Of a stretch of DNA of 32,487 nt, positions 25,127 through 31,784 are shown one piece after another (position 1 is the first letter of the stretch; each line of letters starts with the position of its first letter). Made by a program: the position numbers and the translations under genes. The notes beneath the pieces are model-generated. The model searched no databases and was not told where the DNA came from. It saw only the letters and a program-made list of their open reading frames with translations. Source of the DNA: Clostridia bacterium (GTDB lineage: Bacteria > Bacillota > Clostridia > Oscillospirales > RGIG577). The stretch lies in NCBI GenBank assembly GCA_017405765.1, contig JAFQZS010000022.1, positions 1 through 32,487 on the forward strand, in the 5' to 3' direction.

Positions 25127-25293
25127 GCGGTAAGGCAAAAAATGATTTGTAAAATCGCTTAAGCACAGCTTTTTTAGCGTTGACGAAGCTCGATCCGGAA
25201 TACAACCGATCCGACGTTTCGGCTTCTTGGGCGCATACCCTCTGCCATCGTTGAAAAAATTTATCGTTATAAATATTTATCACAAAAAAGTAT

Positions 25294-25321
25294 TTGACAT
25301 ACCACAAAAATGTGGTATATT
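25294..25321 (+). promoter_or_regulatory. Promoter of the dehydrogenase array (copy 1)
   Basis: TTGACA (25294-25299), 16-bp spacer, TATATT (25316-25321). A second TTGACA at 25322-25327 is part of an 11-bp direct repeat (TATTTGACATA at 25291-25301 and 25318-25328). A further TATAAAAT (25337-25344) is an alternative -10. Confidence 0.6.
25300..25317. promoter_or_regulatory. Palindromic operator candidate in the spacer
   Basis: TACCACA-AAAA-TGTGGTA is a perfect 7-bp inverted repeat located exactly between the -35 and -10 of the array promoter. A bound dimeric repressor would block polymerase. The regulator is unknown and not encoded next to the array. Confidence 0.55.
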
Positions 25322-25374
25322 TGACATATAAGGCTGTATAAAATAACAGCAAACGAAAGGAGCGAAAAAATATC

Positions 25375-26205
25375 ATGGGAAACATTACTTGGAATTTTAA
25401 AGGCAAGGTAGTTGTTATCACCGGTTCGGCAACCGGTATAGGCCGCGGGACCGCATTGCAGTTTGCAAAGGCCGGCGCAGACATTGCGCTTTGCGACTTC
25501 AATTTTGATGAAGTATCTAAAACTGCCGAGAAGTGCCAGGCTCTGTCGTCCGGCAAGGTCAAGGCGTACAAGATGAACGTTACGAACGTTGACGAGATCG
25601 CCGCCGCTAAGGAAGCCATCTTAAAGGACTTCGGCACCGTTGACATTCTCTTCTCAAACGCAGGCATAGCGTCCAAGGTAATGGGCCCGCCGCTTGAAAA
25701 CATACCGGATTCCGACTGGGAGTCTACGTTCGCCGTTAATACTCTCGGTATGGTAAAGGTTTGCCGCGCGTTCGCGCCGATATTCAGAGAGAAGAAGGCC
25801 GGCAAGGTAATACTTACGTCCTCGATAGCATCCTGGACCTCGACTCCGCGCACCATGCCTTACAGCGCATCGAAGATCGCTACGGTAAGCTTCGCACAGG
25901 CATTCTCCATCGAGATGGGCGCATACAACGTAAACGTAAATACGATATGCCCCGGCTTCGTATATACCAACATCTATTCCGACGGTACGGCTCTCAAGTA
26001 CAGAGAAGCTATCGGCGGTCCCTTAAAGCAGTTCAACGACAACGAATCCGTAATGAACTACATGGCTTCGGCAGGCAGCTCGCTGCACCGTCCGCAGACG
26101 GTAGACGATATGGCGTACACCGTTATGTTCCTGTCGTCCGATGAGGCAAGCGAGATCACCGGCAGCGTTATCAACGTTGACTCCGGCTTCGTTAAGAGAG
26201 TTTAA
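25375..26205 (+). CDS. Short-chain dehydrogenase/reductase, array copy 1
   Basis: The 276-residue classical SDR has the cofactor loop TGSATGIG (16-23) and an acidic D41 at the end of beta-2 (ALCDFN), which predicts NAD(H) preference. It also has NAG (95-97) and the full catalytic tetrad N122, S150, Y163 (YSASK) and K167. The C-terminal substrate lid (GFVYTNIYSDGTALKYREA) is family-conserved within this array but the substrate is not evident; related SDRs oxidise alcohols on sugars, steroids or acyl chains. Ribosome site AAAGGAG precedes the ATG. It is transcribed from the palindrome-containing promoter at 25294 and is followed by a large-loop terminator. Confidence 0.95.
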   Translation: MGNITWNFKGKVVVITGSATGIGRGTALQFAKAGADIALCDFNFDEVSKTAEKCQALSSGKVKAYKMNVTNVDEIAAAKEAILKDFGTVDILFSNAGIASKVMGPPLENIPDSDWESTFAVNTLGMVKVCRAFAPIFREKKAGKVILTSSIASWTSTPRTMPYSASKIATVSFAQAFSIEMGAYNVNVNTICPGFVYTNIYSDGTALKYREAIGGPLKQFNDNESVMNYMASAGSSLHRPQTVDDMAYTVMFLSSDEASEITGSVINVDSGFVKRV

Positions 26206-26227
26206 TTACATATCGTTTTAAGCATTG

Positions 26228-26276
26228 CGGGCGGAATGCACGATAAGAGAACACGGCCTTCCGCCCGTTTTCTTTT
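26228..26276 (+). terminator. Terminator between array copies 1 and 2
   Basis: CGGGCGGAA (26228-26236) and TTCCGCCCG (26259-26267) with a 22-nt loop, then TTTTCTTTT. Only 36 bp remain before copy 2, with no visible promoter, so readthrough is needed to express it. Confidence 0.8.
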
Positions 26277-26303
26277 ATTTGCTTTACGAAAGGAGAGAAA
26301 AGC

Positions 26304-27134
26304 ATGAGCAACATAACGTGGAATTTTGAAGGAAAGGTAGTCGTAATAACGGGCTCGGCAACGGGCATAGGCCGCGGCACCGCATTGCAGTTCGCAAAGG
26401 CGGGCGCGAGCCTCGCGCTCTGCGACCTTAACTTCGAGGAAGTATCGAGAACGGCCGAAAAGTGTCAGGCGCTCACATCGGGCAAGGTAAAGGCGTACAG
26501 GATGGACGTAACGAACGTTGACGAGATCGCCGCCGCAAAGGAAGCCATCTTAAAGGATTTCGGCACGGTAGACGTTCTCTTCTCCAACGCGGGCGTATCT
26601 CCCAAGGTAATGGGCCCGCCGATCTCGAAGATACCGATCTCCGACTGGGAGAGAACGTATCAGATAAACACGCTTGGCATGGTAAAGGTATGCAACGCCT
26701 TCTGCGAAATATTCAAGGAGAAAAAGGCGGGCAAGATCATCATCACCTCATCGGCGGCCGCATATAAAATCAGCCCGCTCGTAGCTCCCTACGGCGCGTC
26801 GAAGATAGCCGTGCTCAATTTTGCGCAGTCTCTCTCCATGGAGATGGGAGAATACAATACTAACGTAAACGTAATCTGCCCCGGATTCGTTTATACGAAT
26901 ATTTATTCGGACGGCACGGCAATGAAATACAAGGACATTCTTGGCGGAGCGCTCAATCAGCTCAACGACGGCGAATCCGTTATGAATGCCGTGGCGTCCG
27001 CGACAAGCTCGCTGCACAGGCCTCAGACGGTAGACGACATGGCGTATACCGTTATGTTCCTCGCATCGGAGGAGGCAAGCGAGATCACCGGCAGCGCGTT
27101 CAACGTTGACTCTGGCTACATAAAGAAGATTTAA
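26304..27134 (+). CDS. Short-chain dehydrogenase/reductase, array copy 2
   Basis: This 276-residue SDR is nearly the same as copy 1 over the first 35 residues (TGSATGIG loop, D41 in CDLN). It diverges around the active site: the strand reads IITSSAAAYKISPL and the catalytic motif YGASK. Tetrad residues N, S, Y and K are all present. The changes between Ser and Tyr (KISPLVAP against TSTPRTMP in copy 1) line the substrate pocket in classical SDRs, so a different substrate range is plausible. Synonymous codons differ from copy 1 (more CTC, GCG, GTA), arguing that the duplication is not recent. Ribosome site AAAGGAG. No own promoter seen. Confidence 0.94.
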   Translation: MSNITWNFEGKVVVITGSATGIGRGTALQFAKAGASLALCDLNFEEVSRTAEKCQALTSGKVKAYRMDVTNVDEIAAAKEAILKDFGTVDVLFSNAGVSPKVMGPPISKIPISDWERTYQINTLGMVKVCNAFCEIFKEKKAGKIIITSSAAAYKISPLVAPYGASKIAVLNFAQSLSMEMGEYNTNVNVICPGFVYTNIYSDGTAMKYKDILGGALNQLNDGESVMNAVASATSSLHRPQTVDDMAYTVMFLASEEASEITGSAFNVDSGYIKKI

Positions 27135-27144
27135 TCACTTGATT

Positions 27145-27182
27145 AAGATACGGCTACGTTTTTCGCAGCCGTATCTTTTTTA
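27145..27182 (+). terminator. Terminator between array copies 2 and 3
   Basis: AAGATACGGCT (27145-27155) pairs with AGCCGTATCTT (27167-27177), followed by a T run. No promoter is visible in the 30 bp before copy 3. Confidence 0.88.
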
Positions 27183-27212
27183 TATTAAACAAAATAATAA
27201 GGAGGGCGAAAC

Positions 27213-28043
27213 ATGGGCAGTGTGGCTTATAATTACAAGGGCGACGTAGTCGTTATCACGGGCGCGGGCTCGGGCATAGGCAAGGGAACGGCGCTTGAGT
27301 TCGCAAAGGCGGGCGCAAGCATTGCGATCTGCGACGTAAATCTTGAAGCGGCCGAAAAAACGGCGGAGGAGTGCCGTGCGCTGACGTCGGGAAAGGTCAT
27401 CGCGGTAAAAATGGACGTTACCAACGACGAAGAGATAAGCGCGGCAAAGGATGCGATACTTAAAGAGATGGGCACCGTTGATATTCTCTTTTCGAACGCG
27501 GGCGTCTCGTCAAAGGTCATGGGGCCTCCGCTTGAAAGCATTCCGAACAGCGACTGGGAGCTCGTGCTTCAGGTAAACACACTCGGCATGGTCAAGGTGT
27601 GCCGCACGTTCGCTCCGATCTTTAAGGAAAAGAGAGCCGGCAAAATAGTTATGACGTCATCCATCGCGGCATACACTTCCACGCCGCGCTCAATGCAATA
27701 CAGCGTTTCAAAGCTTGCGACGATCGGCTTCGCGCACGCCTTCTCAATCGAAATGGGCGAGTATAACGTAAACGTGAACACGATCTGCCCGGGATTCGTT
27801 TATACGAACATCTACGCGGACGGCACGGGCATGAAATTCAGAAACGCAATAGGCGGGCCGCTCTTAAAATTCACCGACAACGAGTCCGTAATGAACGCGA
27901 TGGCTGCCGCGGGCAGCTCCCTCAGGCGCGCTCAGAAGGTGGAGGATATGGCGTACGCCGTCTTGTTCCTCTGCTCCGATCAGGCGAAAGAGATAACGGG
28001 ACAGGTATTGAACGTTGATTCCGGTTACGTGAACAGGATCTAA
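27213..28043 (+). CDS. Short-chain dehydrogenase/reductase, array copy 3
   Basis: This 276-residue SDR has cofactor loop TGAGSGIG (16-23), D41 in CDVN predicting NAD(H), SNAG, a VN active-site Asn, and the catalytic motif YSVSK with Ser in TSSIAAYTSTPRS. In the pocket-lining stretch it is closer to copy 1 (STPRSM) than to copy 2, while its N-terminus (AYNYKGDVVVITG) is closer to copy 4. It therefore looks intermediate, or mosaic between the two subgroups. Ribosome site AAGGAGGG. It probably depends on readthrough from copy 1's promoter. Confidence 0.94.
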   Translation: MGSVAYNYKGDVVVITGAGSGIGKGTALEFAKAGASIAICDVNLEAAEKTAEECRALTSGKVIAVKMDVTNDEEISAAKDAILKEMGTVDILFSNAGVSSKVMGPPLESIPNSDWELVLQVNTLGMVKVCRTFAPIFKEKRAGKIVMTSSIAAYTSTPRSMQYSVSKLATIGFAHAFSIEMGEYNVNVNTICPGFVYTNIYADGTGMKFRNAIGGPLLKFTDNESVMNAMAAAGSSLRRAQKVEDMAYAVLFLCSDQAKEITGQVLNVDSGYVNRI

Positions 28044-28067
28044 TATTGCAGCAGAGTTATCTCGGTG

Positions 28068-28105
28068 AAATACGGCTCCGCAAAAGCGGGGCCGTATTTT
28101 TTTAT
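28068..28105 (+). terminator. Terminator between array copies 3 and 4
   Basis: AAATACGGCTCCGC (28068-28081), AAAA loop, complement 28086-28099 (one wobble), then a long T run. Confidence 0.93.
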
Positions 28106-28115
28106 GCAAAATTGT
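28068..28115 (+). repeat. 48-nt duplicated terminator module, copy A
   Basis: This stretch differs at only three positions from 29077-29124. The repeat includes the whole hairpin, the T tract and a following TGCAAAAYTGT, so the duplication of the SDR gene carried its terminator. Confidence 0.9.
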
Positions 28116-28135
28116 TTCAAATTAACATTATTCAT

Positions 28136-28164
28136 TTGACAAATATAATGAAAAAACATATTAT
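28136..28164 (+). promoter_or_regulatory. Promoter of array copy 4
   Basis: TTGACA (28136-28141), 17-bp spacer, TATTAT (28159-28164). Confidence 0.82.
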
Positions 28165-28175
28165 TAAATCAAGAA

Positions 28176-28192
28176 TTAGTTAATATTTAACT
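28176..28192 (+). promoter_or_regulatory. Shared element TTAGTT-N5-TTAACT (copy 4)
   Basis: TTAGTT-AATAT-TTAACT, containing the inverted repeat AGTTAA-TAT-TTAACT, lies 12 bp after the -10, over the predicted start of transcription. A matching element lies at the same place in front of copy 5. Candidate operator. Confidence 0.5.
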
Positions 28193-28235
28193 ATATACGG
28201 GTAAAATTACAAAATAATTTTAAGGAGGACAAAAC

Positions 28236-29057
28236 ATGGGAAGCATTGCTTATAACTTTAAGGGCGACGTAGTTGTGATCACGGGCGCGGCTTCGGGCAT
28301 AGGAAAGGGAACGGCGCTCCAGTTTGCTAAGGCGGGCGCAGATTTGGCGCTTTGTGACTTCAACGCCGATGGCGGCGAAGCTGTCGCAAAGGAATGCCGC
28401 GATTTGGGCGTTAAGGCAAAGTTTTATCAGATGGACACGACAAATACCGAGAGAGTAAACGCCGTTCGCGACGAGGTCTTAAAGGACTTCGGCAAGGTTA
28501 CGTGCCTATTTGCCAACGCGGGCGTATCTCAGGACGTTATGGGCCCGCCTCTTGAGAGCGTGCCCGACGAAACGTGGGAAAAGACGATAGCCGTAAATAC
28601 TATGGGCTGCATCAAGGTTTGCCGCGCGTTCGCTATCCCCATGAAGGAAGCAAACTACGGCAAAATAGTTATGACCTCGTCCATAGCCGTTTATTCGTTA
28701 AGCCCGATAATGGCGGCTTACAATGTATCGAAGATGGGCGTTCTTGCTTTCATGGGAACGCTTTGCTCCGAGCTCGGCAACTACAACATAAACGTAAACG
28801 CAGTATGCCCCGGCTTCGTATACACCCCGATGTACTCCGAGGGCGGCGCGCTTCGCATCCGCGATAAGTCGAAGGTGCTGGGAAAGATTCAGGACCCGAA
28901 GACGGTAGTAGAGACCATGGCTTCGACGTCGGCGCTCCACCGAATGCAGACGGTAGACGACCTTGCGAACGGCGTTATGTTCCTTTGTGCAGAGAACTCG
29001 AAGGAGATAACGGGACAGGTGCTCAACGTAGACTCCGGCGCGGCACGCAGAATTTAA
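28236..29057 (+). CDS. Short-chain dehydrogenase/reductase, array copy 4
   Basis: This 273-residue SDR has loop TGAASGIG (16-23), D41 in CDFN, ANAG in place of SNAG, a VN active-site Asn, Ser in TSSIAVYSLSPIM and the motif YNVSK. It shares with copy 5 the shorter GVKAKFY segment, the FGKVTCL strand, LCSELGNYNINVNA and an SGGA/EGGA lid (VYTPMYSEGGALRIRDK). It therefore defines a second subgroup with a different lid from copies 1-3. Ribosome site AAGGAGGA. It has its own promoter (28136) and candidate operator (28176), so it can be expressed separately from copies 1-3. Confidence 0.94.
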   Translation: MGSIAYNFKGDVVVITGAASGIGKGTALQFAKAGADLALCDFNADGGEAVAKECRDLGVKAKFYQMDTTNTERVNAVRDEVLKDFGKVTCLFANAGVSQDVMGPPLESVPDETWEKTIAVNTMGCIKVCRAFAIPMKEANYGKIVMTSSIAVYSLSPIMAAYNVSKMGVLAFMGTLCSELGNYNINVNAVCPGFVYTPMYSEGGALRIRDKSKVLGKIQDPKTVVETMASTSALHRMQTVDDLANGVMFLCAENSKEITGQVLNVDSGAARRI

Positions 29058-29076
29058 AGAAACAACCTTATTTAAA

Positions 29077-29112
29077 AAATACGGCTCCGCAAAAGCGGGG
29101 CCGTGTTTTTTA
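29077..29112 (+). terminator. Terminator between array copies 4 and 5
   Basis: Same hairpin as after copy 3 (AAATACGGCTCCGC, AAAA loop, complement at 29095-29108) with a T run. Confidence 0.92.
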
Positions 29113-29124
29113 ATGCAAAACTGT
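29077..29124 (+). repeat. 48-nt duplicated terminator module, copy B
   Basis: Three substitutions relative to 28068-28115. Its last 11 nt (TGCAAAACTGT, 29114-29124) recur as an exact inverse complement at 30057-30067, right after copy 5. Confidence 0.9.
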
Positions 29125-29143
29125 ATATTTTCCCATATATGGT

Positions 29144-29172
29144 TTGACAAAATGCATAAATAGTTATATTAT
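29144..29172 (+). promoter_or_regulatory. Promoter of array copy 5
   Basis: TTGACA (29144-29149), 17-bp spacer, TATTAT (29167-29172): the same hexamers and spacing as copy 4. Confidence 0.83.
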
Positions 29173-29185
29173 ATTTGTTAGAAGT

Positions 29186-29203
29186 TTAGTTCAAAGCTTA
29201 ACT
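29186..29203 (+). promoter_or_regulatory. Shared element TTAGTT-N6-TTAACT (copy 5)
   Basis: TTAGTT-CAAAGC-TTAACT begins 14 bp after the -10, matching the element of copy 4 in arms, order and position with one extra spacer base. Candidate operator for co-regulation. Confidence 0.5.
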
Positions 29204-29233
29204 GAATTATAAATTTTAAGGAGGCAGATTATC

Positions 29234-30052
29234 ATGGGTGTTACTAAGTATGATTTCAAAGGCGACGTAGCCGTTGTTACCGGTGCAGCTTCCGGTATAG
29301 GCCGTTGCGTAGCTCTTTCTTTTGCTGAGGCAGGAGCAGACGTAGCAGTTTGCGACTTCAGCGAAAAGGGCGAAGAGACTGCAGCGCTTTGCCGCGAGAA
29401 GGGCGTTAAGGCAAAGTTCTACAAGATGGACGTTACCAACAACGAGAACGTTATCGCTGTTCGTGACGAAGTAGTTAAGGATTTCGGCAAAGTTACTTGC
29501 TTACATTCCAACGCAGGTATTTCTCAGACCGTTATGGGTCCTCCGCTTGATGCTATCCCGGACGACGTTTGGGAGAAGGTATTCGCAGTAAACCTTTTCG
29601 GTACCGTTAAGGTTTGCCGTGCATTTGCTGAGCCGATGAAGGCAGCTAACTTCGGTAAGATCGTTATTACGGCTTCCGTTGCTGCATTCCAGCAGAGCCC
29701 GCTTATGCCTGTTTACAACTGCTCCAAGATCGCAGCTCTCAGCTTCATGTCCACTCTCTGCAAGGAGCTTGGCAACTACAACATCAACGTAAACGCTATC
29801 AACCCCGGTTACGTTAATACTCCTATATACTCCGGCGGCGGCGCTATGCTCGTTAAGGAGAAGGTTCCGGCTCTCCAGAAGCTCGAAACCTCTGAGCAGG
29901 TAGTTAAGGCTATCGCATCCGGCAGCGCGCTCCATCGTCCGCAGACCGTTGAAGATATGGCTAACGGCGTTCTCTTCCTTTGCTCCGACACTTCGAAGGA
30001 AATCAGCGGCGTTTACCTCAACATCGACTCCGGCGCGATCTGCAGAATCTAA
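29234..30052 (+). CDS. Short-chain dehydrogenase/reductase, array copy 5 (probably highly expressed)
   Basis: This 272-residue SDR has loop TGAASGIG (16-23), D41 in CDFS (NAD(H) predicted), N93 of SNAG, and tetrad N120, S148 (TASVAAF), Y161 (YNCSK) and K165. The first Ser of the usual TSS is Ala, which leaves the catalytic Ser intact. Codon choice is unlike copies 2 and 3: Ala GCT/GCA, Thr ACC/ACT, Val GTT/GTA, Gly GGT/GGC and Phe TTC dominate, the pattern also seen in the ABC binding lipoprotein. That points to strong expression. Ribosome site AAGGAGG. It has its own consensus promoter and an 18-bp terminator stem. Confidence 0.95.
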   Translation: MGVTKYDFKGDVAVVTGAASGIGRCVALSFAEAGADVAVCDFSEKGEETAALCREKGVKAKFYKMDVTNNENVIAVRDEVVKDFGKVTCLHSNAGISQTVMGPPLDAIPDDVWEKVFAVNLFGTVKVCRAFAEPMKAANFGKIVITASVAAFQQSPLMPVYNCSKIAALSFMSTLCKELGNYNINVNAINPGYVNTPIYSGGGAMLVKEKVPALQKLETSEQVVKAIASGSALHRPQTVEDMANGVLFLCSDTSKEISGVYLNIDSGAICRI

Positions 30053-30073
30053 GTTTACAGTTTTGCATAACAA

Positions 30074-30124
30074 AAAGAGAGGCCGCAGCATATAAAAAAT
30101 GCTGCGGCCTCTCTTTGTTTGTTT
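30074..30124 (+). terminator. Terminator at the end of the array
   Basis: An 18-bp perfect stem AAAGAGAGGCCGCAGCAT (30074-30091) with 30099-30116 and a 7-nt loop, then GTTTGTTTT. Confidence 0.93.
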
Positions 30125-30349
30125 TAATCCAGATTATAAATGGACTACTCAAAGTAAGTTATTGAGTAGCCCATTTGCCGTTTTGTTCCTTTGAGTTGGC
30201 TTCGATTTACATGATCCTTTAAACTAAGTAAGAATAACTGACCACCAGGTTCGACACAATCATTTTACACTAATCCTGTCAAAGAATTTCAATGGGTGTA
30301 TTCTAAATTCTTTACTAATTTCATACTTTTTTTAACATATGATGTTATC
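30125..30349. other. AT-rich junction region with a long hairpin and a possible gene remnant
   Basis: Base composition shifts to AT-rich here. The 15-nt arms AAATGGACTACTCAA (30138-30152) and TTGAGTAGCCCATTT (30162-30176) pair with one mismatch. On the minus strand an open stretch between stops (about 30149-30265) reads NDCVEPGGQLFLLSLKDHVN and ends MGYSITYFE; it looks like a protein C-terminus, but I cannot name it. No complete gene is seen. This may mark the left edge of an acquired segment. Confidence 0.4.
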
Positions 30350-30613
30350 TTATTGCTCTTTTGTCATATAAGAAGCTGGTAGTTCAATTTGAACATCTTT
30401 CTTGGAAATCGATCCATTATACTTAAAAAAGAAACGAACAGAATACGATTTCTTTTCCACGAGAGGCTCCCGAAATAGAATACTATGATCTTTAGTATAA
30501 TCAAAGTGCTTTTCTATTACTTCGCCTCCTCTAAGTAAATAGAAGGCAGATTCTCCTTCCGCTAACAACGATTTAGGCCATTCTAAGGAAAAGAACAAAT
30601 GGCCGCCATCTCC
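30350..30613 (-). pseudogene. Frameshifted C-terminal part of the adjacent glycan-locus-like gene
   Basis: After a single-base shift near 30608-30614 the frame of the upstream gene would continue as DGGHLFFSLEWPKSLLAEGE and run to residue ...ELPASYMTKEQ at 30350. This 80-residue tail looks like a second beta-sandwich module of the same type as the C-terminal part of the 387-residue protein. No ribosome site or ATG supports independent translation; only a TTG at 30596-30598 is available. Adding one A (AGG GAA GAT instead of AGG GAG ATG) would restore one reading frame. True mutation or sequencing error cannot be told apart here. Confidence 0.6.
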
Positions 30614-31746
30614 CTAAGTTCATAACTATACTTTATCATCTCTATAGACGTTTTCACAGGTAATTCATACTGTTTTGTGATTCCTTTATACCTCACATTG
30701 CAGATAAGCTTTGTGTTTTTGTGGTCAAACTCCGTAAAATCAAACTCTCGTTCCAATTCTTTTGCAAATGGACTATATGCAAAAGTCTCGCCAAATCTAA
30801 CAAAAGCAAACGAGAATTCCAAGTCATTCGGAGCATCATTTGAGAGCTTTAGTATTAATTTCAGTCTGTCATTTACGAAAAAAGCGTCTGCTTTCATATT
30901 CAGACCATAAAAAAAATCAATCTTAAAAACACTTGTTCTCAAATCTTTGATCATCATATTAATGGTCTGTTCCTTACTCATCAACCCATTATGTTCCAAA
31001 ACATTAGAGTACAACGTAATTTTTAAAGCTGATCCTTGATCCAAAAGGTCATATTCCTCCACCAGTCTAAGATAGGGGCTCAACATTTTGGCGGAATCAA
31101 AGCTAGCGTTTATGCCAGTTTTTTTATAGATATTCTGCACATAATGTATTTGAGGACAATACTGTTCCTTACGAATAAATGCTACAACATTTACCCGTTC
31201 TTCAATTAAGCTTTCACCTGACTTGAGAACACATTCCTTAAATTGTTTAACTCTTGAAGGATAAAAACTTTCTACAAAAATCTGCGGGTTAAATACAGTG
31301 GCTCTGCTTCTAAGCATGCATGCTAACATAATAGACATAAATCCGCCACCCGCTGAGCCAAAGAATAACGTATCTTCAATTGTTATTTGCAAATCATTCA
31401 GTATTATCTTGCAGATATCTCCGATTTCCTGCAGATACCACCTATCATTATTGCCATAACCCCAGCAAAGATTTGCATCCCCGTCATAAATTGTCGGGTC
31501 AAAATAATATATTGTCGTTGCCGGAATATCTTCTGCCCAAGTGGATCTTGAGAAGATCGGCAGAGGAACATTAGCAGTTATGGCGCCGGTTCCCAAAATG
31601 ATAGCTCCCTTATATTCCGGTCTATACTTTACCAAAAATTCAAACTTGACCCCGTCTTTCATTATTTCAAAGAGGGTTTGCGTCTTTGTAGCGAAGGAAG
31701 TCTTATTGATTTGCTCAAAAGATATTCTTTCCATCGGATATCCCAC
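30583..31746 (-). CDS. Alpha/beta-hydrolase-fold protein with beta-sandwich C-terminus, probable surface-glycan accessory protein (frameshifted)
   Basis: The GTG start at 31746 has AGGAGG 10 nt upstream; the ATG at 31734 is an alternative. In the 387 residues, the N-terminal part (about 40-170) looks like an alpha/beta-hydrolase core with elbow FFGSAGGGFMS (128-138) and FNPQIFVESFY. The elbow departs from canonical GxSxG, so the nucleophile may be lost. Residues about 280-370 form a beta-rich module. Similar proteins sit in surface-polysaccharide loci; that role is inference. The frame ends prematurely (MAAICSFP) where a one-base shift would continue for about 80 residues. AT-rich composition contrasts with the SDR array and suggests transfer. 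Confidence 0.6.
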   Translation of the reverse strand: MGYPMERISFEQINKTSFATKTQTLFEIMKDGVKFEFLVKYRPEYKGAIILGTGAITANVPLPIFSRSTWAEDIPATTIYYFDPTIYDGDANLCWGYGNNDRWYLQEIGDICKIILNDLQITIEDTLFFGSAGGGFMSIMLACMLRSRATVFNPQIFVESFYPSRVKQFKECVLKSGESLIEERVNVVAFIRKEQYCPQIHYVQNIYKKTGINASFDSAKMLSPYLRLVEEYDLLDQGSALKITLYSNVLEHNGLMSKEQTINMMIKDLRTSVFKIDFFYGLNMKADAFFVNDRLKLILKLSNDAPNDLEFSFAFVRFGETFAYSPFAKELEREFDFTEFDHKNTKLICNVRYKGITKQYELPVKTSIEMIKYSYELREMAAICSFP

Positions 31747-31784
31747 TATTATTCATCCTCCTATCTCTCGTCTGTTAATGCTGC

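Larger units (their letters stand above)
25375..30052 (+). repeat. Tandem array of five paralogous dehydrogenase genes
   Basis: Five SDR genes of 272-276 codons lie head-to-tail. All begin with a short aromatic N-terminus (e.g. NITWNFKG, SVAYNYKG) and end with the family C-terminal block NVDSG or NIDSG plus a basic tail. Copies 1-3 share a 276-residue length and the block SNAG..SKVMGPP. Copies 4-5 are 2-4 residues shorter and share GVKAKFY and TCL.(A/S)NAG. This supports at least two duplication steps. Confidence 0.9.

Noticed and set aside
25148-25254. Small gene encoding ALTKLDPEYNRSDVSASW-like peptide
   Set aside because: No start codon with ribosome site and a short length; kept only as a possible decayed remnant.
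24957-25856. 299-codon minus-strand open frame
   Set aside because: It runs antisense across the YunG-like gene, the intergenic promoter and SDR copy 1, has no ribosome site and shows no domain; it is a shadow of the real genes.
28068-29124. CRISPR-like repeat arrangement from the recurring 48-nt unit
   Set aside because: Only two copies separated by a full gene, each forming a transcription terminator; there are no spacers or cas genes.
30583-30620. Programmed ribosomal frameshift in the glycan-locus-like gene
   Set aside because: No slippery heptamer or downstream pseudoknot is evident at the junction; mutation or sequencing error is more likely.
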